DNA of 64,000 nt from Lineus longissimus (lineage: Eukaryota; Nemertea; Pilidiophora; Heteronemertea; Lineidae). The notes beneath the pieces are model-generated. The model was given only the letters and a program-made list of their open reading frames with translations. It was not told the DNA's origin and did no database searches. Location of the stretch: the NCBI RefSeq assembly GCF_910592395.1, contig NC_088323.1, forward strand, positions 5,024,001 to 5,088,000, in the 5' to 3' direction. Below, in pieces: positions 48,501-60,640 of this stretch. Each line of letters starts with the position of its first letter. Positions within the stretch are counted from its first letter, which is position 1. The position numbers were made by a program, and so were the translations under genes.

Positions 48501-51500
48501 AGTCTTTCAAGCTATGGGTTACCTCGATGCTCACAATCCCCGGGAGCTCAGAAAGATACTTTAAGGCTATCAACGCATCTATCAATTTCCTGTGCCCACC
48601 CAGACCAGCATATGAATGTCGCCAAACGGAAATAGAGGATAGAGGCGGGGCACCAATGCATTGTTTCAAGATGCTTAACAGATCAATTTCGCCCATGGGT
48701 CCAGTTCGATATAACGTTCCTGAGTATATCAACGAGTTAGTGGCTAAGGGAATCCGTCAGGATCCATCAGGATCTTGTCCTTCCTAATTCAGTTTACAGT
48801 CTAACTTTTCTACTAACAATTTTTGTTGCGTTAGTTTTGTTCTTGTTAACTTCTGTTATTGTTGGCTCAAGTTCTCGTGGTGTGCCAACCTGCTGATGAG
48901 TTCCAGGGTAGACTGCATGGGCCCTTATAACAATATTATGGACGAAACTGGTGAAGACCACAAGCAGAGATGTTTAAATATGAGTTGTAACATGATTGTA
49001 CATGTACATTACATGTCCATAAATACCAGTTTTACATGCCAGACTTCCTTAGTTGTAGTAGTGGTCTTCGCTAGTCCAGGGTAAAATATTTCAAACAATG
49101 TTCCAATGGTAAATCTACACTCGTATGCTGTAGGGTCTGACTCAACAATCAACTTCAGGATGGAAGATTGAACGACGAGCTCTCTCCAGATGAAGATCAA
49201 GAAGCTTTAGTGAGCAGCTTAGTCTCCCTCATTAGTTATTACAATAATTACCTACAATTTATTCAAAATAGATCATGTACAGTATTATTCAGTCCATCAG
49301 TTTGTTTAGTGATCGCTGCATTTATATTGATATTCTTGAGAATAATGAGATGACTTGGACCTCAATCTGAACACCATACTGATTCTGGTGTCGAGCTATT
49401 CTTCTCTTTTTACAAATCGTTGTTTCCTTGCATTCATCTTTTGACAGAAGAAGATCTTCAGGCCCGCCATTAGAAGAAGATCATATCTGGTGTGGTTGTT
49501 TCCATGCCAGCTGGGTTGCATTATTGCAATTTGTTTTAGAATATTCATCAAATAAACTATACGATACTTCACTCTGCCTCCCTTTCCTTTCTTTTAACTC
49601 TGCTGGAGCAGCTCCAACCAAGAAAGCATGCACCCTGTCCACTGTGCACTGCTGCCACTCTGGCATAACAGAAACATCGGACAACATATTATCGTAACAT
49701 GTGCACTGTGCAAATAATCACACAGGAATTTAACGTTATAACTTAATTAAAGATGGTAATAATAATAATATGATACCATGAATACCATGAATACCCACAA
49801 AACGTGGCAACATACATCGTCTGTTGCAGTGGAGACAGTGTTGTGAATTGTGTGCACCCCTTCCGACTTGATGAAATGTCATTGCTAAAGGAGTACATGT
49901 TCAATATTCTAATTTTGTCACAAATCAAAAAAAGTATCGGGACCCAACACATTCAATGAATGAATGAATTTTGAAATTTGAAAATTACAGTTTTGGGAAA
50001 ATCTTTACAGAAATGACTTTGGGGTTTGAGTTGCAAGAAGCGTAAGCAGCATTTGTTGTTGAATCTTGTGACGCCAAGAAGCGAAATGCAAATTGTTCCC
50101 AACAGTTGGTGGTCCCAGGGGGCAACGCCTGTTGTGAAGACGGCCGCTTGATTGTCAGAACTCCCACTAATCAATATACCCCCAGCTGAGGAATATTGGT
50201 GCATATCAGTTGACATCATGAACATTGCGAGAAACATGCGTGACCAGTTTGATGATGAAACCCTGGGATGTAAAGGGCAAATATGTCATCAGTGCAGAGA
50301 GAGCAGATTAGTGGTACAGTGGTTAGCCTGTCGGGCTCATACATAGCTTGGCTAGTGGCATCCTATAGGACTTCACGCAAGCATGACTCTGCATCGTGTT
50401 GCCCTGTTGTCCAGCAGATTCCAGCGGGGTTAGTGGAAACCATTGTCCATAACAGGTTCCTCGCCAACAAACAGATATCGTCAAATATCATGGGTGAGGA
50501 GTCTGTTGATTGTTGTGACGTCTTAGACAGCCTTGGAGATAAACATTTGGCGATCGCTGGGATATGGAACAGCCAATAAGATTGACTGTTCATAGTGTTG
50601 TCCACATGAGGCCCCTTCTGGGAGAACATTGATCTAGGAAGCGTGGGTTAGCATCATTGCGCCCTACTCCTCAGATTCCTCCGGGGATGCACACAGCACT
50701 ATCCATGACTTGTTCTCACCAATATCTACTGATATCATCCAAGTTTGCGGGCTCTGAGTCAATTGATTGCGGTTAGGACTTCCATGGCCTTGGAGGAGCC
50801 CGCTGGGACGTATATCAGCAAGCAAGAATGACCCTGGATGGCCTTCATATTATTCAGGGCCAGTGGAGACCATTGGCCATCACAGGGTTTCAGTGTTGTG
50901 ACAAGCCAGCCATGCAATTCTTGACCACAGCACCATCTGATTAAGTCCAGTGCTGTTGTGAGGTTGGTTGAGGTTGCATGGTGGTGGAAGTGACAAGTTG
51001 CTGCCTTGCCGAACCTACTGCGTGCAGCCTCTCCAAAGCTGAATTTAAAGCTGTCTAGTTCCCGTCTAATGCTGCTCTTTTCCACCAACTCACGCCTGAC
51101 ACTCCCCTGAACCTGCCGAGACATATTGCTGGCGGATAATTGAAAATCGTCGCAGGTTTGATTGAATTGTCGTGGGATATTCTCCATAATCTTCAACTCT
51201 CTGAACAAACAGAATCAAAGATTTCATCAGGGGGATGTTTTTGTGATGAGTTTGGGTATAAGAACGTGATTTCGCAGCTTTCATGTTCATCCGTTGAGAT
51301 GCTGGGGTGATGACGCTGCGAGAGCGGTTCGTTGTGGTTTTATCATGGCTCTGTCGCAGGACGCAGCGACTAAATTATCTCCTTCAAGTGGCACTTTGGT
51401 GAACATGACTTAGGTACTCTGATGCTGCGAGAGCGGTTCGTTGTTGTTTTATCATGGCTCTGTCGCAGGACGCAGCGACTAAATTATATCCTTCAAGTGG

Positions 51501-54500
51501 CACTTTGGTTAACATGACTTAGGTACTCTGTTTCCTATGTCGCTTCAAAAGCAGCCGATCTTTTGTCAAAAGCGTTTAAAAATCTTAAATCAATCCTTAT
51601 CTTGGACAGTGCATGAGTTGCCCTCGGACCGAGGATCACTTCCTTTCAAAAAGGACAATACCATCGCTGATAATTTGCGAAAAAGTGCACAAGTCATCCA
51701 TGCTCGGAGAAGTGAAGTTCAAAATGAGCCACTGGCATGAAATACCGCCATTAAGATTTTCACAGGTCGTTAGGCTTCTAATCGCGAAACTAAAGCGTAC
51801 AGCCTAATCTTTAATTGGAAAGAAACAAATATCCATATCTCACTCGATGCACAACTTGCAGGGGCCGGAGAGATCGCTTTCGCTTCTTTTCAAGGAAACA
51901 ATGAGAGGATGTATCGTTGTGAAAAATCTGTGCAAGTCATCTTCGGAGGTTTTGTGGTCTTTGAAGACGGGTTTAGCGGGGACTTTGTCGTTAAATGAAT
52001 AATCCTCTGTCATTGGTTGATTATTTCTTGTCTTAGGCCAAGAAAAGGATTTTGTTTGTTTGACAACATTTAGACCTGAACAGGTAAAGAGTACTGGAAA
52101 CCGAGTGTTTTGAGGTGCAGAAACCGCTTCAAAAGGGACACTAGTTCCTAAAAAAAACAATTTATGAATAAAACTGCTGATGATAATGATAACAAAGCAG
52201 ATTTTATCCTTGACCTTTACTCCGTCTCTGTCACTTGCCATCCTATCGTAACAGCAAGTGGTTTCAAAGACAGAAATCAGAGCCGCCCATTGTCCATTTG
52301 TGCGATGATAAGAGGTGGAGGAACGAAATGAAAACTTGGATCTGTCCAGAGATTTAGCCAATTTTGCGAGGCGTCCTAGCTTGGCATCAATCGTCAATGA
52401 GATTATGGGTCAGCTGGTCCAAGTCAACCAATCCCTTTAATCAACTTTACCACGGTCTTCTTTTACTAGTATGAACCGTTACCATGGTGATTGGAGGAAC
52501 AATCAAATTTGAACATAGGCAATTGGAAAGGGAGAAATTATACTGGTTTTGCAGGGTTTTCTTTATGTACTTTGGGAGGATGAATTATCTGTTTGGGGTT
52601 TCCAGAAGGTCAGTTGAAGGTCATCCTTTCCAAAGACGTTTGTTTGTGAGTTTCTCCTAAACTGACTGCCACCAAACTTGGTATGTAGTGAAAATGAGCA
52701 ATTCTTTTCCAAAAATTGGCAAAAGGAATAGTTGCCATATTCAGTTCCACCATATTTCATCCTACAGCTGCGGTTAATGAAAATTTCAACCTTTCAGAAG
52801 CCCTGCTCCAAAAATATGTGTTCTTAATCCTCTCAAGATAATAAAGAAATGAGCCTTGTGAGTTATGGACGTATCGAGCAACAGCCGGCTTACTGATAAT
52901 TCACCGACATCAGAATAAATAAATCAGTCCTGACATGCAATAACCATTAAAGGGACTATAATGATACTGTTGCAGTAGAAAAAAATCTGGCACTATTCGC
53001 TTTAAAACAGGAAGAGATTATGGAATAATTTTAGTGCTTATGAACGCTTCCAGGTAATTAAGTCGTGGTATGAATGCAGATTGTGAACATTTGCGGCAAT
53101 ATGCCGACTGTGGAGGGATTGATGAGCTCAGAGTAAAACAAGGAATAAATGGGTAAATTAAATTTGCCGTTTATTGCTGATATCCATAGCAGGTAGTGTA
53201 ACCAGCTGAATTTTCAATTCGAAAAGAATATTCCATCTAAGAGAATTGACCCGACCTAGTTCTTTTGACTTCGCTTCTAAAAACTTTCCCAAAAGGACAC
53301 TCGAATGTTAACATCAACTCCAAACATACTTTTACAAATACCTGGCTATATATAGACAAATTGGAATACTACTTTGACCAATTCACTCTGCCATCAGTGC
53401 CCCCTATTGGGATGCTGATAACATATTCTCTATCACGGACTAATAAAGAATAAAAGCTACTTATTCATCTGCCATAGATTTCAATCACTTGAAACGCTCC
53501 GAGCTAATAATGTCAACATGCTAATGCTGCTTGGCTGCTCTCCATGACAAGTCTAAAAGCCGCATTTCCTGCCAGCAAGCGCAAATTCTGTAATATCGCA
53601 TTAACATTTTCCATCAGTCTGACCGTCTATTGAATATTTGCGTGATTTGACTCTCTAAATTGCGTATATCTGCAGATTATCGTATCGTACATTCAGATTC
53701 TTTATTAACCCTATGATAAAGACCAGATGGAACACTTTATCAATCTACATGCGGTTGGATCACTTTTACATGCGACAGTTTAATCTAATGGCCACCAGGG
53801 TTATTGCAGCTTCCAATTACGTTTGGACACTATTGGAGTCAAAGAGTTGAACTCACAACCTCTTGTTTATGAGCGTTTTTCTGCACGATTAAACTATTTC
53901 ATGAGAGACAGTGATTGAAATGGAGGGGTTAGTCGAGCTCACACTGGCTCGCTGCAGCAAGGACAGATTGGATATTGTGTCCACTTCTATCTATATGAGT
54001 GCACATCTGGCAAGCTGTCAATGTTATCAAGCAATGAGATATGGTTACATTTCCATTTGCTAACAGTGTCTGGTAAATGAACGAAAGTGGTTACAAACTG
54101 GTTTCGCTGCGATTGCCTATCCAGGGTTAAAGATCTTAATCAGGGTGTATCATTCATTTCGTCTTTGCTCGGGATGTACCCATTCCTTTAGTCTTTGCTC
54201 GGGATGTACCCATTCCTTTACTCTTTGCTCGGAATGTACCCATTCCTTTGGTCTTTGCTGGGGGTGTACCCTTTCCTTTGGTCTTTGCTCTGGGTGTACC
54301 CATTCCTTTGGTCTTTGCTCGGGATGTACCCATTCCTTTGGTCTCTGCTCGGGATGTACCCATTCCTTTACTCTTTGCTCGGAATGTACCCATTCCTTTG
54401 GTCTTTGCTCGGGATGTACCCATTCCTTTGGCCTTTGCTCGGGATGTACCCATCCCTTAGTCTTTGCTCAGGATGTACCCATTCCTTTGGTCTTTGCTTG

Positions 54501-56581
54501 GGGTGTACCCATTCCTTTGGTCTTTGCTCGGGATGTACCCATCCCTTAGGCTTTGCTCGGGATGTACCCATTCCTTTGGTCTTTGGTTGGGGTGTACCCA
54601 TTCCTTTGGTCTTTGTTCGGGATGTACCCATTCCTTTGGTCTTTGCTCGGGGTGTACCCATTCCTTTGGTCTTTGCTCGGGATGTACCCATTCCTTTGGT
54701 CTTTGCTCTGGATGTACCCATTCCTTTGGTCTTTGCTCGGGATGTACCCATTCCTTTGGTCTCTGCTCGGGATGTACCCATTCCTTTGGTCTTTGCTCGG
54801 GATGTACCCATTCATTTGGTCTTTGTTCGGGATGTACCCATTCCTTTGGTCTTTGCTCGGGGTGTACCCATTCCTTTGGTCTTTGCTCAGGATGTACCCT
54901 TTCCTTTGGTCTTTGCTCAGGATGTACCCATTCCTTTAGTCTTTGCTCGGGTTGTACCCATTCCTTTGGTCTTTGCTCAGGGTGTACCCATTCCTTTGGT
55001 CTTTCCTTGGGGTGTACCCATTCCTTTGGTCTTTGTCCCCATGGTTCAGTAACCACGCAGATATAGCAAAACTCAACAATTATTAAGGCAGTTATTGGAT
55101 AAACATCCGCAGCTTTGCCGGACCAAATATATCAGGACGTGACTTCTTTCTGTCAGTTGACAATGCGGCGCCAAATCGGTTCCCGTTATGGGTAAGGTCA
55201 ATAGAGAGAATAGCAGAATACTTGCGTTATTAGATTATAATTGAGATAGGGACAAGCAGACGCCTAGATGGGAATATCTCCAAGTATTTATTTGACAGTT
55301 TCGGCCCATAATGAAGACTTGGTGTGACAGTCAGAGAAAGGCTGTACAGCTGTGTACAGCACATAATTGTCAAGAAGCTATATATGGTCGTTGTTCGTCT
55401 TTTTCATTAAAAAATCGTTATGCAGTGTTCAATGGTCCTTTAATGTCCCCATTCCTATGTCTGACTAGCTTTGTGTGACGTTTACTAAAAAGTCAAAAGA
55501 TCAGTGCTTCATAAGAGTGCGCACCACCTTAACATAGAGGTGGAGAGCAAGAATGATGAAAATCTGTTGAAAGAACACAATGTCACGAAAAACCCAGGAA
55601 GTATTTTCGTGGCAAATATTCAAAAAAACCTTTTTCTGCCAGAAGATCGGGTCGGATTAGGTGAACTTGACGGATCTTCTTGTTGTTTGACGAGAATACT
55701 AAACAATAGATCATTCTGGGTAATCAATGCGTCTTTGGCTGGGTGAGGATTGTTTGGTGATTGATACTTTGTATTATGATTGTCGCTGAATAAACGACCT
55801 CAGTGAACAAGCAATCATTTCATTGCTCATCGCAACAGTTTATATCGCATGTCGCCGAGATAAAAATCGTCTTCTTCTACAGCTGTATGAAAGCCGAGAT
55901 ATATCCACTCACAAGTTGCAAAATCTTAGGTTTGGATTCTTCCGGAAAAAAAATGTGTTTGCGTCGTTAGGTTCAAATTTCATTGATGCTTGAGGTCTGA
56001 TTTCATCAAATTGAAAGTAAAAACATATTCAAGAAAATAAACGGGTATGTGACCTGAATGCTGTTGAGAAATTACCATATTGGGTTTGTATAGTGGAAAA
56101 CTGTCAAGTTGATCTCAAGGCTGGTTGCATACATGTATTTAGTGGTTTTGCTTTCTGCTTAAAGCTGACAGGTCCAATTTACTTACCCCCCTTAGTAAGA
56201 CTGAGCTGAGCACTCAGAAAACAAAATCAATGACCACATATTTCTCTTCTCTTTCCAGCCGTCATCGTCTCCAATAAAATCTCCACATTGATGTTTGCCG
56301 CCAACTACACTGCCATCTTACCGCGTCCGATCGGCCTCCAAGTGACGCTGTTAAATGACAGTAAAATATCACCCACGTGCATCCCGCGGAAATATTTACC
56401 GCTCGCTGCCAAGAATGTTGCCGTCTTCCTTGACCAGTTTGTTGCATTTGAATTTTCGTTAACCATTGGATTGAACGTGTCGTTCTCGTTGGAGTTTGGC
56501 GATACGGGCTCGCGTCACGTGATCGAGCCTTATAAGGAGACGCCGCCATGTTCTGGAAGGGAGTGCATCACTGCTGTTCAG
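39455..56581 (+). CDS. WSC- and PKD-domain surface protein, polycystin-1-like (5' part)
   Basis: Six exons, all GT-AG with consistent phase: 39455-39512, 42058-42202, 44183-44278, 45496-45674, 47313-47459, 56259-56581; 948 nt, 316 codons, open at the 3' side. Residues 1-20 are a signal peptide (MKTNMLYGLLLILIVNHVA). Residues 29-118 are a WSC domain with eight Cys (32, 60, 64, 79, 81, 97, 101, 109), ending CGDADAIAVY. Residues about 125-218 form a PKD-like domain: VVTWSIDG then EGEHLISVIVSNKIS, like WDFGDG and GTYTVTVTVSN. A second begins near 230 with VSFSLEFGDTGS. Seven N-glycosylation sequons fit an ectodomain. WSC followed by PKD repeats is the polycystin-1 order, but here no leucine-rich repeats precede WSC. 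The REJ, GPS, PLAT and channel parts, if present, lie beyond the window. Confidence 0.85.
39513..42057. other. WSC-PKD intron 1
   Basis: AT-rich, no coding exon or complete element recognised. Confidence 0.6.
42058..42202 (+). CDS. WSC-PKD gene exon 2: WSC, first half
   Basis: 145 nt, phase 1 to 2. Encodes WYEGCYVSDN and AKCSQHCRNA. The acceptor is CAGCAGCAG, so a start at 42061 would keep phase and drop one Ala. Donor GTAAGT. Confidence 0.88.
42203..43599. other. WSC-PKD intron 2, first part
   Basis: No exon recognised. Contains A-runs and T-runs only. Confidence 0.55.
43600..44038. mobile_element. Non-autonomous inverted-repeat (MITE/foldback) element
   Basis: The left end GTCGTAGTTCCACTTATCA and the reverse complement of the right end, GTCGTACTTCCACCTATCA, match at 17 of 19 positions and stay similar for about 15 bp more (AAACCCC then TTGT against TGTC). 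Inside are another TTCCACCTATCAAAAAACC at about 43863 and a perfect 9-bp hairpin, AGCCCCATC/GATGGGGCT, near 43915-43942. No ORF of note. Intronic, between the two WSC exons. Confidence 0.75.
44183..44278 (+). CDS. WSC-PKD gene exon 3: WSC, second half
   Basis: 96 nt, phase 2 to 2. Encodes YQYAGVQSNTCMCANSTSR and NQRCNN; the CxC pair and spacing are typical of WSC. Acceptor GTTTTAG, donor GTACGT. Confidence 0.9.
44381..44456. repeat. Dispersed inverted-repeat element, fragment
   Basis: ACCTCTCTAATTAGGACACC and TCTTAATAGAGACGTTC match the family at 9310-9510. Confidence 0.7.
44457..45495. other. WSC-PKD intron 3, remainder
   Basis: No exon recognised. A G-run lies at about 45334-45346. Confidence 0.55.
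45496..45674 (+). CDS. WSC-PKD gene exon 4: WSC end and first PKD strand
   Basis: 179 nt, phase 2 to 1. Encodes CQNGDEMPCGDADAIAVY, the WSC end, then VGSKNQIEVIATYAG, a PKD-type first strand. Acceptor TTCTGCAG, donor GTGAGT. Confidence 0.92.
45795..45880. repeat. Dispersed inverted-repeat element, fragment
   Basis: AATACAGTGTCCGCAATGAA and ATAGAGGTGTCCGTAGAGGG match the same family, decayed. Confidence 0.5.
45881..47312. other. WSC-PKD intron 4, remainder
   Basis: No exon seen. Contains perfect 12-bp inverted arms TTAAAGGATGAC (47158-47169) and GTCATCCTTTAA (47212-47223), 42 nt apart. Confidence 0.5.
47313..47459 (+). CDS. WSC-PKD gene exon 5: PKD core
   Basis: 147 nt, phase 1 to 1. Encodes AIAVVTWSIDGATV and IEYDFKTEGEHLI. 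Acceptor TCTTTTCAG, donor GTGAGT. Confidence 0.92.
47460..51311. other. WSC-PKD intron 5, first part
   Basis: Open frames on both strands are short or lack ATG and motif support (for example 50759-51208, minus, 149 codons). Nothing convincing. Confidence 0.5.
51312..51530. repeat. 109-bp tandem duplication
   Basis: GCTGCGAGAGCGGTTCGTTG starts at 51315 and again at 51424, and the similarity continues through GTCGCAGGACGCAGCGACTA to ATGACTTAGGTACTCTG. Only a few bases differ, so the duplication is recent. Confidence 0.93.
51531..54144. other. WSC-PKD intron 5, middle
   Basis: A 185-codon minus-strand open frame at 51840-52397 starts with TTG, not ATG, and matches no family I know. No gene called. 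Confidence 0.5.
54145..55045. repeat. 30-bp minisatellite, about 30 copies, open in all six frames
   Basis: Unit GGTCTTTGCTCGGGATGTACCCATTCCTTT (shown here only as its parts GGTCTTTGCTCGGGATG and TACCCATTCCTTT), 30 bp long with scattered substitutions. Because 30 is a multiple of three and the unit has no stop in any frame, long frames appear on both strands, reading as decapeptide repeats such as HSFGLCSGCT, IPLVFARDVP or QRPKEWVHPE. Lies inside intron 5 of the WSC-PKD gene with no start or splice context, so I treat it as non-coding. Confidence 0.95.
55046..56258. other. WSC-PKD intron 5, last part
   Basis: No exon or element recognised up to the acceptor at 56258. Confidence 0.6.
56259..56581 (+). 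CDS. WSC-PKD gene exon 6: PKD end and start of next PKD
   Basis: 323 nt, phase 1 to 0. SVIVSNKIS completes the first PKD domain. LEFGDTGS and a Cys pair (CSGREC) belong to the next. Acceptor TCTTTCCAG, donor GTATGG. The following exon was not found within the window. Confidence 0.92.
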
Positions 56582-59500
56582 GTATGGCGACATTTATAGC
56601 TTTGTTCGTTTTCAGGTTGTTTTTTTGCTGTCAGGACTGTAAACAGTAAATCGTGCCACTTTACTTCTGAGATTCGCGAACATTTCCGAAAAAGATTTTC
56701 ATTTTGACAGATTGCAGTTTTTCCACTCAGACATTTTCTTCATGATTTCTAATTTCGCTATTAAGATTATTAGGTGTTGCGTTGATGTTCTGCGCGCAAG
56801 CTAACTTACTCATGGACACAGCAGTAGCTTTGTTTTTTTATCAACTTGTATCGCAAGATATCTCCTACATGTTGAAATGGGCTGTATCGCGATTGCGGCT
56901 CGTTTTTAAACGGCAGTGTGCAGATTTAATGGGATTTGCCGCCAATTGTCTAATGATTGGGAGCCGCCAGATGACTCATCGCAGCGACGGCAATCAATCT
57001 GTATCGAATTCCATCGAATTATTCCAACGGAACATTCCGCGGATGAAAAACAATGCATAGAATGACTTGGTGAATGTGCCGGGTGTTCTTATAGATGTGG
57101 CTACATTGCAGTGAGGCGGATAAATGTATTTATTTAAATGTGCATAGTGTTAACCCTTGCAGGACTGAACACTTAGCATCTTAAATTTGTTTCAAGTATG
57201 ATTAAAAGATGGCTGCACAATTGTAATTTAGCAAACTGAAGACTCATTCTTGGGTCGTCTGCTGTCTTGTCTGCAGAATCTGCCGACAGAAATCTCTTCG
57301 CTGGCCTTCAAAGGGTTAATGTAAAGGAGCTGTATGTTTGCTATGGAGCATTTGACCCACACTGTTGCTGGCGTATCCTTCTTCTCCGTAATTTAAGGCA
57401 AATTTACTTAAATCTCATCAAGGCTTGAGTATATTTACTTATACTGATTAGATTTTGCCGATGAGCCATCGAGTGTGAACGATCGAGGCAAGCTTCGTTT
57501 GTTCCACTCCATCGTATAGATGGTGATTAGAGTAAATTTGTATAGCTTTAGTTAAAACATGTGGTGGACGCACGAAAAGAGATTGGAAAAATATCTGCGA
57601 TGTCCTTGCGTGACCAGGGTTGGTGACCGTATCAGGCAAGATGTTGCCACAATATAAAATGAAACCAGCTGAAAAAATGCAATGGTCCTGCTCCACAGGT
57701 TGGCATGTGCGCGCTTTGGCTTTTGTGAATAAAAACGTAAAAACATCTGGCCTAAGATACTGATTTTGTCCATGGTAAAGAATAGTATTCAAAGGCATAG
57801 ATCTTAATCCCGGACATAGATACATCACTGTCAATGGAAGATAAAAATCTGATCCTATGTTGATGATGTGAGTGGAATTATTCATCTGGTGACTTCTGAT
57901 GGTGATGCTATACATGACATGCAAATGTCGCTTGCTTCTGAATCTCTAATAGTGGCACAATGAAATCAGGATTGGTGGGTCTTTGAGATAAGAAAAGTAC
58001 AATTAGCTCTTCACAAAGTCTAAAAATTGCTCCGAAAGTATTCATTGAAGCCGATATGACGTCAAGACTCTGACATATTTGACGTCACGTCACGACTCTG
58101 TTGCACAATGCAGAACTTTGTCTCGAGATTCAGTAGCCCTACGTAAGTGCAGAGCTTTGTCAACTGTTTTGGACACCTTCTTGGTAAAAAGCCCCTGGGA
58201 ATGTTTAATTTTCAGGTTATGAGCCTGGTACTACCATAGCTTATGAAACTGATACCCTCGGTAGCAACGATCCTGGTCAGACTTTCTTCAGTCTCCATCT
58301 GACCTCCCATCCCTCCATCCATTCATTTTCCAACCCATTTCCTCTAACACGACTGTACTAAGAGCCTGGTGGTACTATTGTGGTTTGGCTCTGCGTCCCC
58401 ATTCGCTCCGTTTGATAGCTAATGCGTACACATCTTCTAATGGAATTAACAATGGTTTACGATGAAGTGATCCGTGTTACGGTCAGATTGGTGAGGTTGA
58501 CCTAACAACCTCCATGTTCCATGCCTGTCTTCACTACACCACCATAACTCTCCTTCTGTCTTCGTTAACGCAAGCCAATAATAAAAGTAATCTATCTGCC
58601 ATATTTGATATAATCACATGGACAATATGCCATGCCACAACCACTCGACTCCATCTTTGGCTTATGATGAAATTGCACTTAACATGCGACGGGCCGCAGT
58701 TGCAATCAAGGAGTCGACCATGATCCATGATAACATTGCATTAATGACAAATAGCGGATAGCCTTATGAAATATGGCATACATTTGAATACCAGGGTCGG
58801 AAATCACTCCATAGCCAAGAGGGGATTTGTATGAAAGAATAGAACATCATATTTTCCAAATTTTAGGGCATACATAGGACTCCTTCAATGCCATGATTTG
58901 AATATAAAGCATTTTACATGTAACTTACTGCCAAAAAGCCGTTACAATGAATTCAGTGGGTTTTAACGTCTTTGCACGCAGTATGGAAACTGCCATTATA
59001 CACATTTTTCTTCCGCCTTGGTATTTCATCATGTTATGTAGCAAGCGACATAAAAAACCTCTCAGAAAAAATTCTAATAATTGAGAAACATTTCTCGTGG
59101 ACTGCGACCCAATCAATCAATCCCACGTACTATTCATGTCACGCCAGATCGTAATCTCGTATTCAATAAGCGCTCGTGGGCCCTTTCCCCGCGAATGATT
59201 GAAACGTCATGGAGAGAATCAGCCATTGAAATCTACAAGCTTCGGAGTTGCAAATGTTTGCACGTAGCTAGGCAACTGATTATCAAGGCAACAAGAATGA
59301 AAGGTTGACAACTCAGTTAGATATGCCATGAATAGGTGAGGGGTTGCTGACCGAAGAATGAGTCGCCAGGCCAACAAACCCGGTTGGGGCCTAACTGTAG
59401 TGGCAGGTGAAAACACTCGTCCCACCTTGGAGGGGGAATATTCCTGGGAGGATAACCCCTCCACGTACCAAGCAAATGCTGAAGAAAAAGACTGGTTGAG

Positions 59501-60640
59501 GGTTAAATGCCTTCAAATTTATGTAAATCTCCCCGCCAATTCCATTGGATTGGAGTACCTGGGGCCTACAGGACAGTAGAGGTTAGCATCCGACTTTGTA
59601 CTTTTGCCTGGAATCCTCCTGGTGGGACAGTCAAGAACCAATCCAGGAAAAGTTTCTGAACTGACTGATTCATTGTCACATGTAATGAAGTAAGGTACTA
59701 TGGTACAATTATTGCACTAGTACAATGATATCCCCTTCAGTGAAGAATGCACCAGGCAGTGCCTATTAATACACTGGAGGCTAGAATTGTTTGCAGTGGG
59801 GATTGTACCACTCTACCTTATAAGTCCATTAACTCGTAAGTGTTGTGGTTAATGTCTCTGTTATCAGATAATGCACATTTACTCCTCAAGTATCCAGATC
59901 TTATCCATATTTTACTTGATTTAGTGGTGGCTAGTATGGTAATTTTGTTGATACGGTTTGTACTACGTCCATCTGTTGTGATATTTTCAAATTTTTTTTT
60001 GTAAAGCGCCTCGCAAATAAGTGATTAAGCCGTGACAACGTACGATTAAAGCAAAAAAATTACGCCAATGGAATTTTTTTTAACCCCCCCCCCCCCACTG
60101 ATGAATCCAATACCAATCTTATCACATGAAGCAATAAAAAAACGGATGGTTTTTAAAAAGTCATGAAACCTCGATGGGTTAATTTCCCGATTTCCATACA
60201 AATCATATATGTATAAATACGCTATACCCAGTGACTGTGTCGTATACAAAAAAGACTGTCAGCGCCCTTGGTTAACTCTCATACCTTTTATGGTATTCAT
60301 GGTACACATATTTCCAATTTTTGCCTAGGGTTATATTAAAATTTGATGAGATAATCTTTCGCGATATGCGAGTGTGCATGGTTCAGTAGAGAGCACAAGG
60401 TTGTGACCTTCACGCCGTATCTGAATGATTCAGATAGAATTTCGGAGTTCTTGTTGTCTCGGAGAGGCATGTGGGGGTTTTTACCATTCCTTCCAGTGCT
60501 AACTTTGTTGATATTTTCAAAATACCGCATTCTCTGTTATCATCCAATTCAATTCAATAAAGTCTTTTAAGTGTGACATCAAAACAACGAGACCTCAACC
60601 ATGCATTTTACGGTTCCTTTATCATCAATATATCATTTAT
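56582..60640. other. WSC-PKD intron 6, first part
   Basis: No continuation exon found. Two perfect CRE palindromes TGACGTCA lie at 58057-58064 and 58080-58087. A C-run is at about 60085-60097. An open frame at 59358-59579 (plus) has no motif. Confidence 0.5.

Noticed and set aside
50759-51208. 149-codon minus-strand frame
   Set aside because: No motif or support from splice or promoter signals.
51840-52397. 185-codon minus-strand frame as a nested gene
   Set aside because: It starts with TTG, has no recognised domain, and any two-exon version needs a weak donor (GTAAAG) and lacks an ATG.
54154-55066. Long repeat-encoded frames on both strands as genes
   Set aside because: All six frames are open because of the 30-bp unit length; there is no start, splice or coding bias favouring one.
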